64,000 nt of DNA. It comes from Leptotrichia hongkongensis. GTDB lineage: Bacteria > Fusobacteriota > Fusobacteriia > Fusobacteriales > Leptotrichiaceae. The position numbers were made by a program, and so were the translations under genes. The DNA lies in contig NZ_JBGORW010000002.1 of assembly GCF_041538065.1 (NCBI RefSeq), forward strand, positions 62,001-126,000, read 5' to 3'. The notes below the pieces were generated by a model, which was given only the letters and a program-made list of their open reading frames with translations, was not told the origin of the DNA and made no database searches. Of this stretch, positions 16,169 to 25,490 are shown piece by piece (positions within the stretch are counted from its first letter, which is position 1; each line of letters begins with the position of its first letter).

Positions 16169-17623
16169 ATGAATAAATTTACAGAAAATTTTTTATGGGG
16201 CGGAGCATTTTCAGCTTCACAGTCAGAAGGTGCTTGGAATAAAGATGGAAAAGGAATAGATACACAAGATTTGAGATATTTTGATTCTCTGTGGACAAGG
16301 GAAGAAAGAGATAAAAATAGAAATATAAATATGACAAGTAAAATATTTGAAAAGGCTTTAAAAGATACGGATGATAAGCATTATCCTTTCAGATGGGGAA
16401 TTGATTTTTATGAAAATTATAAAAATGACTTGGATTTATTTCAGGAATTAGGATTAAAAATTTTTAGAACTTCTATCAGCTGGAGCAGAATATTTCCAAA
16501 TGGCGATGACAAAGAGCCAAATGAAGCAGGAATAAATTTTTATCTGAACTTATTTAAAGAATGTCAGAAAAGAAATATAAAAGTTTTTGCTACAATTCTT
16601 CATTACAATATTCCAGTAAATTTAATTACTAAATATGGTGGTTGGAAAAATAGAAAACTAATTGATTTATATGTGAGATATGCCAAAACTTTATTTGAAA
16701 AATTAGGAAATTATGTTGATTTCTGGCTTCCATTTAATGAAATTAATTGTAGTAAATTCAACCCTTATAATGGCTGTGCATTAATAAAAGATCAAGAAAA
16801 AGATTATGAACAGGCAATTTTCCAATGTATTCATCATCAGTTTATAGCTAATGCTTTGGCAATTAAGACAGGGAGAGAAATTTTACCTAATGCAAAATTT
16901 GGTGGAATGATAGCACGTTTTACAACTTATCTCGCAACATGTAATCCAAACGATGTTATGCAGAAAATTTTAGATGAGAACTATAAAAATTATTTTTATA
17001 CTGACGTAATGGCAAGAGGAAAATATCCATCCTATACAAAAAGAACGTTTGAAGAAAAAAATATTTCCATTAAAATTCTTCCTGAAGATGAAAAAATACT
17101 TTCAGACAATACTGTTGACTTTTTATCATTTTCCTACTATATGTCAATGGTTTCCTCAACAGATTCAACCCTTGAAAAAACAAGCGGAAATTTAGTTTCT
17201 AGAAATAAAAATCCTTATTTAAAAGCAAGTGAATGGGGATGGCAAATCGATCCGATAGGACTTAGAATTTCTCTAAATGATATGTATGATAGATACCAGC
17301 TTCCAATTTTTATAGCTGAAAATGGAATTGGAGCCAAAGACATATTGACAGAAGATAAAAAAATTCACGATGAATACCGTATTGAATATCTAAAGGAACA
17401 CATAAAGCAAATGTCTGAAGCAATACATGACGGAGTAGAATTACTAGGGTATACAATGTGGGGAATTATCGATATTGTAAGCTGTGGAACGCTAGAAATG
17501 TCAAAAAGATATGGTGTAATTTATGTAGATAGAAACGAAGATGGGAATGGAACTAATTTGCGATATAAAAAAGACTCGTTTTACTGGTACAAAGAATGTA
17601 TTGAAAAAAATGGAAATATATAA
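16169..17623 (+). CDS. Family 1 glycoside hydrolase, 6-phospho-beta-glucosidase
   Basis: 484 aa from the ATG at 16169 (AAAGGA upstream; the TTG at 16148 is upstream of that site). GH1 hallmarks: FLWGGAFSASQSEGAW at the start, acid/base Glu191 in PFNEIN, and nucleophile Glu384 in IAENG. SKRYGVIYVDR near the end is typical of the phosphosugar-binding members. It splits phosphorylated beta-glucosides brought in by the PTS encoded 69 bases upstream. The two genes and the divergent AraC gene form a compact sugar-use locus. Both catalytic Glu are intact even though the transporter gene appears frameshifted. Confidence 0.93.
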   Translation: MNKFTENFLWGGAFSASQSEGAWNKDGKGIDTQDLRYFDSLWTREERDKNRNINMTSKIFEKALKDTDDKHYPFRWGIDFYENYKNDLDLFQELGLKIFRTSISWSRIFPNGDDKEPNEAGINFYLNLFKECQKRNIKVFATILHYNIPVNLITKYGGWKNRKLIDLYVRYAKTLFEKLGNYVDFWLPFNEINCSKFNPYNGCALIKDQEKDYEQAIFQCIHHQFIANALAIKTGREILPNAKFGGMIARFTTYLATCNPNDVMQKILDENYKNYFYTDVMARGKYPSYTKRTFEEKNISIKILPEDEKILSDNTVDFLSFSYYMSMVSSTDSTLEKTSGNLVSRNKNPYLKASEWGWQIDPIGLRISLNDMYDRYQLPIFIAENGIGAKDILTEDKKIHDEYRIEYLKEHIKQMSEAIHDGVELLGYTMWGIIDIVSCGTLEMSKRYGVIYVDRNEDGNGTNLRYKKDSFYWYKECIEKNGNI

Positions 17624-17639
17624 AAATATAATTATAAAA

Positions 17640-17670
17640 AGAGAGACGATTTTAAATAACCATCTCTCTT
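17640..17670 (+). terminator. Terminator after the glucosidase gene
   Basis: GAGAGA (17641-17646) pairs with TCTCTC (17663-17668); A-rich upstream, weak T tail. Confidence 0.55.
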
Positions 17671-17899
17671 CCCAAATTTTACATTACTATTTAATTTCCC
17701 AAGAAGTTTCAATCTTTTGGCATACCTTAATTCTCTCACAATTAAATTAATTAGCGTAAAAAATTATATCTAAATTCCAATTTTTTTATAATTTTTCAAT
17801 AATTTTCTCTCATCATCACTTCTCTTTCACCTCTATTTTACTCTCAATTTATCTTAAATACAAGTTTTTTTCAAAATAATAAAAAAATTATTTTAACAA
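17671..17899. other. Intergenic region
   Basis: Sits between convergent transcripts. A/T-rich with no gene, repeat or hairpin that I can support. Confidence 0.35.
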
Positions 17900-17946
17900 T
17901 ATAAAAAGTACACCTTCATGCTCTTTTAGAACACTTCCAGTGTACT
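17900..17946 (-). terminator. ilvE terminator
   Basis: On the minus strand AGTACAC (complement of 17946-17940) pairs with GTGTACT (complement of 17913-17907), followed by TTTTTATA. Confidence 0.7.
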
Positions 17947-17952
17947 TAACCT

Positions 17953-18891
17953 TTATTCTACAATAAATAACCATTCAGAAGACAATTCGTGTTCTCCGTT
18001 GATTACTTTTTCATATTCTGATTTTAACAATTTATGAAATTTACCTGCTTGTGGTTTTGCATTAAAGTCTAACTGCCCAATAGGACGTTTGTCCAATGAT
18101 TCTGCATAAGTAATTTTCATTGCTGTTCCTGTTACTAGCAGTTCGTCTGCTGTAAATACCATTGATCTGTCAATTTTTCCACGATTTATTTTATATCCAT
18201 TGTGTTCCAATAATTCCAATGCTGATCTTACTGTAATTCCTTCAAGAGCTGCGTTTCCAGTATCAGGGATTATTATTTGCCCTCTGTAAACCAGTATTAT
18301 ATTCGCAACTGACACTTCTACCACATTTCCAGCATCATCAAACATTAATGCATCGTCGTAACCATTTCTTTGTGCATCACTTGTTGCAAGGAACGAGTTA
18401 ATATATGAACCTCCTGCTTTTGCTTTCGTAGGAATTGCTGAATCATTGTATTTTCTATAAGTTGAACTCATTAAGTTTAGTCCGCCTTCTGTACTTACAT
18501 AATCTGCAAGCGGTAGCATGTAAATTGCCAAATCAAAGTCTAATCCTGCCTTTTTAGGTGACAATCTAGGCTCTTTACAAAATACGAACGGACGCATGTA
18601 AAAATCTTCTTTTACATCATTTTTCTTAACTAATTCTGTAACAATATCTTTAAATTCATCCCAAGTTATAAAATATTCAAATCCTAACATTTTTGACGCA
18701 TTCATAAGTCTTGTATAATGATCTTTCAGTCTAAAAATCGCTACTTTCCCATTTCTATAATATCCTCTGATACCACCAAAACAAGTTGTCCCATATTGTA
18801 AACTATGTGTAGCGATACTAACTGTCGCTTTTTCAAATTCCACTATTTCTTTATCGAAATATGCAAATTTCATAAATTCTGCCTTTGCCAT
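17953..18891 (-). CDS. ilvE: Branched-chain amino acid aminotransferase
   Basis: 312 aa, class IV PLP aminotransferase. PLP lysine Lys158 lies in PTKAKAGGSYINSFLA, and RPFVFCKEP and GNAALEGITVRS are typical substrate and cofactor motifs. It interconverts Val, Leu and Ile with their 2-oxo acids using glutamate. No other ilv/leu gene is adjacent, so it could act in either synthesis or degradation. It is monocistronic with its own terminator. D-amino acid transaminase is a related family, but length and motifs favour IlvE. Confidence 0.9.
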   Translation of the reverse strand: MAKAEFMKFAYFDKEIVEFEKATVSIATHSLQYGTTCFGGIRGYYRNGKVAIFRLKDHYTRLMNASKMLGFEYFITWDEFKDIVTELVKKNDVKEDFYMRPFVFCKEPRLSPKKAGLDFDLAIYMLPLADYVSTEGGLNLMSSTYRKYNDSAIPTKAKAGGSYINSFLATSDAQRNGYDDALMFDDAGNVVEVSVANIILVYRGQIIIPDTGNAALEGITVRSALELLEHNGYKINRGKIDRSMVFTADELLVTGTAMKITYAESLDKRPIGQLDFNAKPQAGKFHKLLKSEYEKVINGEHELSSEWLFIVE

Positions 18892-19059
18892 CTAATTTTA
18901 CCTCCATATTTTCAGTATTTTAATATTTACTTTTATATTTTAACACTTTTTTTTAATTATGTAAAATTTATTTTTTTTACTCAATCATATATATTATATA
19001 TGTTTAAATGTTAAAATTATAACACCTTCTTAATTTTATTATACTTTGAATTTGTAAAA

Positions 19060-20862
19060 TTAGACTCCATAAACTTTCATAAGCTCATCAAGTTCTTTTT
19101 TCTCTTCTATTTCCTGAACTTTTTTTACAGATAATGCAATTGATTTTCTTTTTTCATTAATATCCGTAATTACAGCCTCAACTTTATCTCCAACTGAGAA
19201 TTTTTCAGAAATATCCTTCAAAAATTCCTCTGTTAACTCACGTTTTGGTATAATTCCGTTAAATCTGTCTGTTAATTTAACAAGTACAAAGTTTTCCTGA
19301 ATTTCGACAATCTCAGTATTTACAATATTTCCTTTCTTATATTGTTCAATTGCTTCCTTCCAAGGTGATTTTTCTAATTGCTTGATACTTCCAGAAAGTT
19401 TTTTATCAAGTTTATCAACTACAATTACTTTAAATTCGACTTCATCGCCAACTTTGTATTCTTTATGTTCTTTTTTATCCCATGAAAATTCGTTTTTATG
19501 AATAAAAACTTCTATTCCTTTTTCTAATTCCACAAAAATTCCATAATCCTGAACATTCATGACCTTTCCTTTAAATGTATTATCAAAGTCATAAGTTTCC
19601 TCAAGAACTTCCCATCTGTCATCAAGCAATGCTTTAGCACTTAAAGTAATTCTATTTTTTTCATCGTTAAAGTCAACTATTTTAAATTTGATTACGTCTC
19701 CTGCTTTATATTTTGAAGTTAAATTTGCTTCTCTCTTGTATGACAAGTCAGACACATGTAAAAGTCCGTCAATATCTTTTTCCAGTGAAATTAATAATCC
19801 AAAGTCAAATACTTCTGTTACTGGTTTTTCAATAATATCTCCAATATGGTATTTTTCCTTGACTGTGTCCCAAGGATTTTCTGACAATTGTTTTACACTT
19901 AACTTAACGTTTTTCTTTTCATCTTCAATTTGAATAATTTTTGCAGAAAATTTGTCTCCTTCCTTGTAGTTTTTAAGCTCTTTAGCACCATTATGCCAAG
20001 CCAGCTCTGAAACATGTACAAATCCAGAATTACCGTCAACAGTCACAACTATTCCAAAATCAAGTACATCCTTCACGACTGCTTCGACTACATCTCCTAC
20101 ATTATGGCTTGCTGCAAATGCAACCCAAGGATCTTCTGATAATTGTTTTATACTTAATTTTAATCTATTTTTCTCAGCATCCTTTTCAATAATTTTAGCA
20201 CTTATTTCATCACCAATTTTATATTTTTCAGTCAAATTATCCACTTGATCCCAAGAAATTTCAGATATATGAATAAATCCACTAGTTGCTCCCAAGTCCA
20301 AGATAATTCCAAAGTCAAATATTTCTTTAATTTTACCAGTAACAACATCTCCAATATTTACATTTTCTAAATATTTTTCTTCTTCAATTTTTATTAAATC
20401 ACTTCTTGAAATAGTTATGTTGCTCTTATTTTTTTCCTTTATTAAAAATTTAAATTTTTGTCCTGTGTAATCTTTGTTTTTGTCAAATCTGGCAAGTGAA
20501 AATGGTAGAAATGCTTCATTTTTTCCGATTCTTACGGTGTATCCACCTTTAATTTTCTTAATAATTTCTCCTGTTACAATGTCATCTACATTAAATGATG
20601 CTAGTTCTTTTGCCTTATCCAATACAAATTTTGAAACAATGATGTTCTCATCATCTTCTCTTAAAACTTTTACTTCAATTTTATCTCCTATTTCAAAGTC
20701 TTTAACCTCGCTTGCATAAATTCTTCCTTCTTTCTTTGCATTCATATCAAGAAAACCATAATCCAGTTCTTTTCTAGTAATAACTCCTTCTACTATATCT
20801 CCAGATTTTTTTTCTTCTGGTAAATAATCTTCCAATAATAATTCAAATTCTTTTTCGTTCAT
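19060..20862 (-). CDS. rpsA: S1-domain protein, probable ribosomal protein S1
   Basis: 600 aa composed of about seven consecutive S1-type OB folds: near 17-80, 88-165, 170-245, 255-330, 340-415, 425-500 and 505-590. The middle ones are the most canonical (VVTGKIKEIFDFGIILDLG; SGFVHVSELAW). S1 binds mRNA and helps the 30S subunit start translation; E. coli S1 has six domains, so this is slightly longer. The ATG lacks a strong ribosome site right before it, and a hairpin stands directly upstream (20873-20897), reminiscent of autoregulated rpsA leaders. It follows the HPr-like gene by 61 bases. Confidence 0.88.
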   Translation of the reverse strand: MNEKEFELLLEDYLPEEKKSGDIVEGVITRKELDYGFLDMNAKKEGRIYASEVKDFEIGDKIEVKVLREDDENIIVSKFVLDKAKELASFNVDDIVTGEIIKKIKGGYTVRIGKNEAFLPFSLARFDKNKDYTGQKFKFLIKEKNKSNITISRSDLIKIEEEKYLENVNIGDVVTGKIKEIFDFGIILDLGATSGFIHISEISWDQVDNLTEKYKIGDEISAKIIEKDAEKNRLKLSIKQLSEDPWVAFAASHNVGDVVEAVVKDVLDFGIVVTVDGNSGFVHVSELAWHNGAKELKNYKEGDKFSAKIIQIEDEKKNVKLSVKQLSENPWDTVKEKYHIGDIIEKPVTEVFDFGLLISLEKDIDGLLHVSDLSYKREANLTSKYKAGDVIKFKIVDFNDEKNRITLSAKALLDDRWEVLEETYDFDNTFKGKVMNVQDYGIFVELEKGIEVFIHKNEFSWDKKEHKEYKVGDEVEFKVIVVDKLDKKLSGSIKQLEKSPWKEAIEQYKKGNIVNTEIVEIQENFVLVKLTDRFNGIIPKRELTEEFLKDISEKFSVGDKVEAVITDINEKRKSIALSVKKVQEIEEKKELDELMKVYGV

Positions 20863-20872
20863 TTTGCACTCT

Positions 20873-20903
20873 AGAACTGCTATTAAAAGCCAGTTCTTCT
20901 CCC
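20873..20903 (-). promoter_or_regulatory. Hairpin in the S1 leader
   Basis: CAGTTCT/AGAACTG stem (20891-20897 with 20873-20879, 11-base loop) lies 10 bases upstream of the S1 start. The only good Shine-Dalgarno-like GGGAG (20903-20899) is on the far side of the stem, so the fold could bring it closer or hide the start. Confidence 0.45.
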
Positions 20904-20923
20904 TTCTTTTTTATTTATAAAAA

Positions 20924-21217
20924 TTATTCTTCAAAAAATTTATCAACTTCAATTATTTTTCTTAATTCTTCTAATAATTTCTTTTCATTTTCTATATTTT
21001 CTTCATTTTTTGAAATTGCTCTAAGCTTTAATTTTTCTCCCTTAGCTGCTCCAAGCATCATTACTCCAAATACATTCTTTGCATTTACAATTTCATTTTC
21101 TCCAACTTTTTCTATTTCCAAAGTCAAATTATATTTCTTTGCGATATTGACAATTTGTCCAGATGGTCTTGCATGAAGCCCTTGCTCATTTTTTATTTCC
21201 ACAATAATTTCTGTCAT
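20924..21217 (-). CDS. HPr-family phosphocarrier paralogue
   Basis: 97 aa. The active His15 is in QGLHARPSG, as in HPr. In the regulatory segment, where HPr kinase phosphorylates Ser46, it reads NAKNVFGVMMLG with Asn in place of Ser. The C-terminal tail is about 10 residues longer than standard HPr. A second, canonical HPr is encoded at 58277. It may serve a different PTS or regulatory branch such as NPr/Crh-like functions (inference). It is upstream of the S1 gene on the same strand. Confidence 0.88.
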   Translation of the reverse strand: MTEIIVEIKNEQGLHARPSGQIVNIAKKYNLTLEIEKVGENEIVNAKNVFGVMMLGAAKGEKLKLRAISKNEENIENEKKLLEELRKIIEVDKFFEE

Positions 21218-21447
21218 AATTTGCCTTTCCTGTCTTTACCTACTCCCAAATCTATGTGAAGCAATACACTGTAGAATTAAATAAATCAATTATAATTATT
21301 TATTTTAGTTTTTACACAATTATACTATACTTTAATTGTAAATCTATGTAAATAATATCATTTATTCAGTTAAAAATCAATGTCTATCTTCTTATTTTTA
21401 TAAATTTTTTAATAAATTACACCACAGTAATTATATTTATGTTATTC
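21218..21447. other. Upstream region of the HPr paralogue
   Basis: A/T-rich, with TATAAT-like sequence near 21320 on the minus strand that could be the promoter for the HPr-S1 transcript; no convincing -35 partner. No gene seen. Confidence 0.35.
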
Positions 21448-21689
21448 TCATTTAAATAACGAAATTATTACAAATTTTTCTAATAAAAGGTATAAACCTA
21501 ATATTTTCAAATAATTAAAATACAATTTTCCTTTTTCAAATAAAGTTTAGTATAAATAATTCGTATAGCATTTTTATATACTGGAAAAACTGAGCATAGG
21601 GAGTTTTTTATTAATGCAAAAAATGCTGTAGACTAGCCATAGTTTATTGCGTAATAATTAGCACAATTTTAATTCTTAGGATTGTAATA
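21448..21689 (-). repeat. Dispersed palindromic repeat, degenerate copy B
   Basis: Same orientation as copy D at 60895-61200. Shared blocks include ATTTAAATAACGAA, TATAAACCTAATATTTTCAA, AAATAAAGTTTAGTATAAA, GAGCATAG and GTAGACTAGCCATAG. The GTAGGATT hairpin is eroded. No coding capacity. Confidence 0.6.
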
Positions 21690-21784
21690 TATACTCAAAC
21701 CTATTTAAAATTAAACTACTAAAAATTATATTGATTTAGGGTTTGAGTAAAATAGTCATATAGTTTTAAAGCAGTTTTACTATA
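21690..21784. repeat. Small TIR element, copy 2
   Basis: 95 bp, matching 4054-4158: starts TATACTCAAACCTATTT, shares GTTTGAGTAAAATAGTCATA and ends TTTTACTATA. It abuts repeat copy B directly. Confidence 0.6.
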
Positions 21785-21809
21785 CCAATAAATAACTTTC
21801 TTAAAATAA

Positions 21810-21842
21810 ACAAAAAAGAGAGCCATATAAAATGACTCTCCA
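21810..21842 (-). terminator. ompA terminator
   Basis: GAGAG/CTCTC stem (21836-21840 with 21818-21822, extended by mismatched pairs) followed on the minus strand by TTTTTTG. Confidence 0.7.
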
Positions 21843-21869
21843 AATTTATTTTAAAAATTTTAAATTCAA

Positions 21870-22970
21870 TTATTGATTAATGAATCTTACATTACTAAAG
21901 TCAACGTTTTGGAAGAATAATTCAACTCTTCTGTTGTTGTATCTTCCTTCAACTGTGTCATTAGTATCAGCTGGGTTGCTTTCTCCTTGTCCAGTAATTG
22001 ATCCATAAGAGATTGAGTTTTTCAATCCATAATCTTTCAATAATCTAGCAACGTTTTGTGCTCTTGCTACTGATAATTTTTGGTTATAAGCAGCTGATCC
22101 AGTTGAATCTGTATGTCCAACGAAATCAATTGAACCACCTTCAGCAAATTGGTTAATTACTCCAGCGATAGCTTTCAAGTCTGAAGCTTCATTTTCGTTA
22201 GGTACTCTTCCATCTACTTTAAATCCTCTGATTACACATTTTTTCTCATTTGCTGAACAGCTAAATGGTAATGTAGCAGTTGTTGGTTGATTAATATCTT
22301 TTGTTTGTGGTTCTGTAGGTACTGGAGTTGGTACAGGTACTTGCACAGTTTGAGTTATGATTTTAGGTGCTCTGTCATTTTTCAATTGTCCAAATCTATA
22401 TCCTACTCTAACTCCTACTGAATCCATATGATCTCTGTCTCTTTGACCTGTAGCAGTATCTTTATATTTAAATCCTGATCTTTCATAAATAGCCTCTAAT
22501 GAAACTGGTCCAAATTCAGTACCTATCCCTGCTGCTGCATATAATCCTCCAGATAATTTTCCATCATTTGCTCTAACCTCTTTAGAGTCTTTAGCGAAAT
22601 TATACCCTGCTCTTCCTAATACATATAAAGCGTCATTTCCACTGTTAGTAGTAATTAAATTAAATTTACCTAAAGCATAAACTGGTACACTTCTACCAAT
22701 TCTTTCATGCGGTGTAGATTTAGTTTTCAATTTACCTGAATTAGATGAGAATTTATATTCTGATCCTAACCCCCATTCAAATTCACCTTGGTTGTCAACA
22801 ATATATTCTAAACCAAGTGTTGGTCCATTTTTTAATCTAGCATCTTCTCCTGCAAGGTTAGTTCCGTTTTTGTATTTTCTGTAGAAATCATATCCACCTT
22901 TAAATTGGAATTCAGATGCTACAGCATTTAAAGCTAATAAAGCTGTTCCTAAAATTACTAATTTTTTCAT
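21870..22970 (-). CDS. OmpA-family outer membrane protein
   Basis: 366 aa. Signal peptide at 1-19 (KKLVILGTALLALNAVAS). Residues about 20-195 are a beta-barrel with alternating aromatic strands (FQFKGGYDFYRKY...GVRVGYRFG). A proline-rich linker (VPVPTPVPTEP) leads to an OmpA_C peptidoglycan-binding domain at about 235-355, with DFVGHTDSTGSAAYNQKLS and NNRRVELFF. It anchors the outer membrane to the wall and is probably an abundant surface protein: it has a good promoter with a leader of about 70 bases, AGGAGG ribosome site and own terminator. It directly supports a diderm envelope. Confidence 0.92.
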   Translation of the reverse strand: MKKLVILGTALLALNAVASEFQFKGGYDFYRKYKNGTNLAGEDARLKNGPTLGLEYIVDNQGEFEWGLGSEYKFSSNSGKLKTKSTPHERIGRSVPVYALGKFNLITTNSGNDALYVLGRAGYNFAKDSKEVRANDGKLSGGLYAAAGIGTEFGPVSLEAIYERSGFKYKDTATGQRDRDHMDSVGVRVGYRFGQLKNDRAPKIITQTVQVPVPTPVPTEPQTKDINQPTTATLPFSCSANEKKCVIRGFKVDGRVPNENEASDLKAIAGVINQFAEGGSIDFVGHTDSTGSAAYNQKLSVARAQNVARLLKDYGLKNSISYGSITGQGESNPADTNDTVEGRYNNRRVELFFQNVDFSNVRFINQ

Positions 22971-23047
22971 TTCAATTCCTCCTGAATTTCATTTTGTTTT
23001 CTCTAACTTTTTAAGTTGTTACTATTTTCTTCTAATCCTCTATTAAG

Positions 23048-23076
23048 ATTATACAACATTTTAGAAGAAAATGCAA
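23048..23076 (-). promoter_or_regulatory. ompA promoter
   Basis: Minus strand TTGCAT (23076-23071), 17 bases, TATAAT (23053-23048). Confidence 0.65.
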
Positions 23077-23316
23077 CACTTTAGCATACAATTATATTCT
23101 TTAGCTAAAACTTTTTGTTTACAATTTATAATATCATTTTTTTTATAAAAAGTCAACAAAAAAATTAAACAATACACTATTTTAACCTTTATTTTAGTAT
23201 ATTCATCTATTAAAACATCCTAATTTTATTGACTTATAAGTCATTAAATTTTTTGTTTTTTTTTGATATTTTATAATTATAATCACTGGTTATTTTTAAC
23301 ATTATCAAAAAATTTT
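23077..23316. other. Intergenic region upstream of the ompA promoter
   Basis: A/T-rich sequence between the glyS stop and the ompA promoter. Short T runs only; no gene or defined repeat seen. Confidence 0.35.
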
Positions 23317-25353
23317 CTATATACTTATTAATTTATCAATAGAAGTTTCTAATTTTTTCAATAATGCGATACGATTTTTTTTCAATTTTTCGTTATCAGT
23401 ATTAATAATTACATTGTCAAAAAATTGATTAATCGCAGATGCATTATTTAGCAATGTTTCAATATAATTTGAAAATTCTGTATTTTCAATACTTTCCAAT
23501 TGATTTGCTAAATTATACAATGTCTTTTCTTCTTCCAATTCAAATAAAGTACTGTCAATATTTAGATTTTCATTTTTTTCATCTTTCACAATATTTTTTA
23601 CACGTTTCAAAAGATTTATCAAAATTTCAAAATTTTCAGTTTGTGATAATTTCAGAAGTTCAGATAATTTTTTATCAAGTTCCACAACATTGCTTTCAAG
23701 ATTTATCTCATAATTTATAAGATCTTTTTTATATTTTTCAGAAAGTACGTTAATTATTCTTTGTTTAAAGAACTCTGTCACATCCTTCACAACATCTTTT
23801 TCCAGTACTTTTTTATCAGCCGAAAAAATTTCATAAGCCTTTTCAATTAATTTTTTGTAGTCAAAGGATAATTTTGAATTTAATGTGACTTGGATAATTC
23901 CTTGTGTAGCACGTCTTAATGCGTAAGGGTCTTTCGAACTTGTTGGTTTTAGTCCAACTGCAAAACATCCAATTATTGTATCCATCTTGTCAGCTATTCC
24001 AGCGATAGCACCTTCCACAGTTGTTGGAAGTTCATCTCCCTGATAACGTGGCAAGTAATGCTCAAAAATCCCAAGTGCTACATCTTTATCTTCTCCCTGC
24101 TTTTCAGCGTAAACCGAACCCATAAACCCTTGTAATTTTGTAAATTCCTTTTCTCCAATTACATTTGAAACAAGATCGGCTTTTGCTAAATCCACTGTTC
24201 TTATAATATTTTCCTTCTTATCATTCAAGTTCAATTCTGAAATCAAATATTCAGCAATTTTCTCACTTCTTTTAACTTTTTCAAAAATTGTTCCCATATC
24301 CTTTTGGAAAGTAACTTCCTTTAGTTTTTCCACATTATCTGCAAATTTATTTTTCAAATCTTCATCAAAGAAGAATTTTGCATCAGCAAGCCTTGGCTCT
24401 ACAACCTTTTCATTCCCTTTTTTGACAGTTTCCGAATATTCAGGTGCATTTCTTATAACAATAAATTTATTCGATAATTTTCCGTCTTTATCTTTTACTG
24501 GAAAATATCTTTGATGAGTTTCCAATGTAATCGTGATAATATCTTCAGGAAGCTGCAAATAATCCTTGCTAAATTCACCTTTTATTGCATATGGATATTC
24601 TACTACATTAACTACTTCATCCAATAAATATTTATTGATTATCGCTGTATCGCCATCATTTTCACCATTTTCCCTTATGCTTTTCAAAATTTCTTCTCTT
24701 CTTTTTTCACCATCTACGATAACAAAATTTTCAAGCAATATTTTTTCATAGTCAATCGGATTATTAATCTCAATGTCCTGAGAAGCAAAATATCTCATTC
24801 CACGAGTTTTATTACCGCCTTTTAGACCTTCAAACTCAAAAGGTAAAATTTCTCCATTATCAAACAAAGTTACAAACCATTTAATCGGTCTTACAAATCT
24901 AAATGTTCTGTCCGCCCATTTCATTGACTTTTCAAACTCTATTTTCTTTATTGCATTTTTCAATATTTCAGGTAAAATCTCCTTAGTATTTTTTCCTGCA
25001 ATAAATTTTTCAATTGAAATATACTTTCCTTTTTCATTTTCAATAATTTTTATATCATCAATCGTAGCACCTTGCGACTTCACAAACCCTTCTCCAGCTT
25101 TCGTAAGCTGCCCATCCTTATAAGCAATCTCAACTGAAGGCCCTACGCTTTTCTTATCCAAGTCATCCTGTTTTTCAGCCAAATCCTTTATAATCGCAGT
25201 AACCCTTCTAGGTGTACTAAACGACTCAATCTCTGAAAACTTTATTCTTTCAGCCTTTAATTCATTTTCTATTATTTTTTTCAGATCTTTTTCCGCCTGA
25301 TCCACATATCGTGCAGGCAATTCTTCCAATCCTATTTCAAAAAGAAAATTCAT
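23317..25353 (-). CDS. glyS: Glycyl-tRNA synthetase beta subunit
   Basis: 678 aa, usual length. Begins MNFLFEIGLEELPARYV, the family signature, and contains GMRYFASQDIEI, ETHQRYFP and GFMGSVYAEKQGE blocks typical of GlyS. With the alpha subunit it forms the alpha2beta2 enzyme charging tRNA-Gly; the beta chain holds HD-like and anticodon-binding domains. It follows glyQ by 137 bases in the same direction, the common order. Confidence 0.96.
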   Translation of the reverse strand: MNFLFEIGLEELPARYVDQAEKDLKKIIENELKAERIKFSEIESFSTPRRVTAIIKDLAEKQDDLDKKSVGPSVEIAYKDGQLTKAGEGFVKSQGATIDDIKIIENEKGKYISIEKFIAGKNTKEILPEILKNAIKKIEFEKSMKWADRTFRFVRPIKWFVTLFDNGEILPFEFEGLKGGNKTRGMRYFASQDIEINNPIDYEKILLENFVIVDGEKRREEILKSIRENGENDGDTAIINKYLLDEVVNVVEYPYAIKGEFSKDYLQLPEDIITITLETHQRYFPVKDKDGKLSNKFIVIRNAPEYSETVKKGNEKVVEPRLADAKFFFDEDLKNKFADNVEKLKEVTFQKDMGTIFEKVKRSEKIAEYLISELNLNDKKENIIRTVDLAKADLVSNVIGEKEFTKLQGFMGSVYAEKQGEDKDVALGIFEHYLPRYQGDELPTTVEGAIAGIADKMDTIIGCFAVGLKPTSSKDPYALRRATQGIIQVTLNSKLSFDYKKLIEKAYEIFSADKKVLEKDVVKDVTEFFKQRIINVLSEKYKKDLINYEINLESNVVELDKKLSELLKLSQTENFEILINLLKRVKNIVKDEKNENLNIDSTLFELEEEKTLYNLANQLESIENTEFSNYIETLLNNASAINQFFDNVIINTDNEKLKKNRIALLKKLETSIDKLISI

Positions 25354-25490
25354 AATTAATTCTCTCCTTTACAAATTTACATTTTTCTTTTAACGATTTT
25401 TTCTCTAAATAATATCTAGAATATTACATTTTTTTAAGAAATTCTTCTTTAGTAATTAAATATTTGTTTTACTGAAAAAATATTCCCCAT

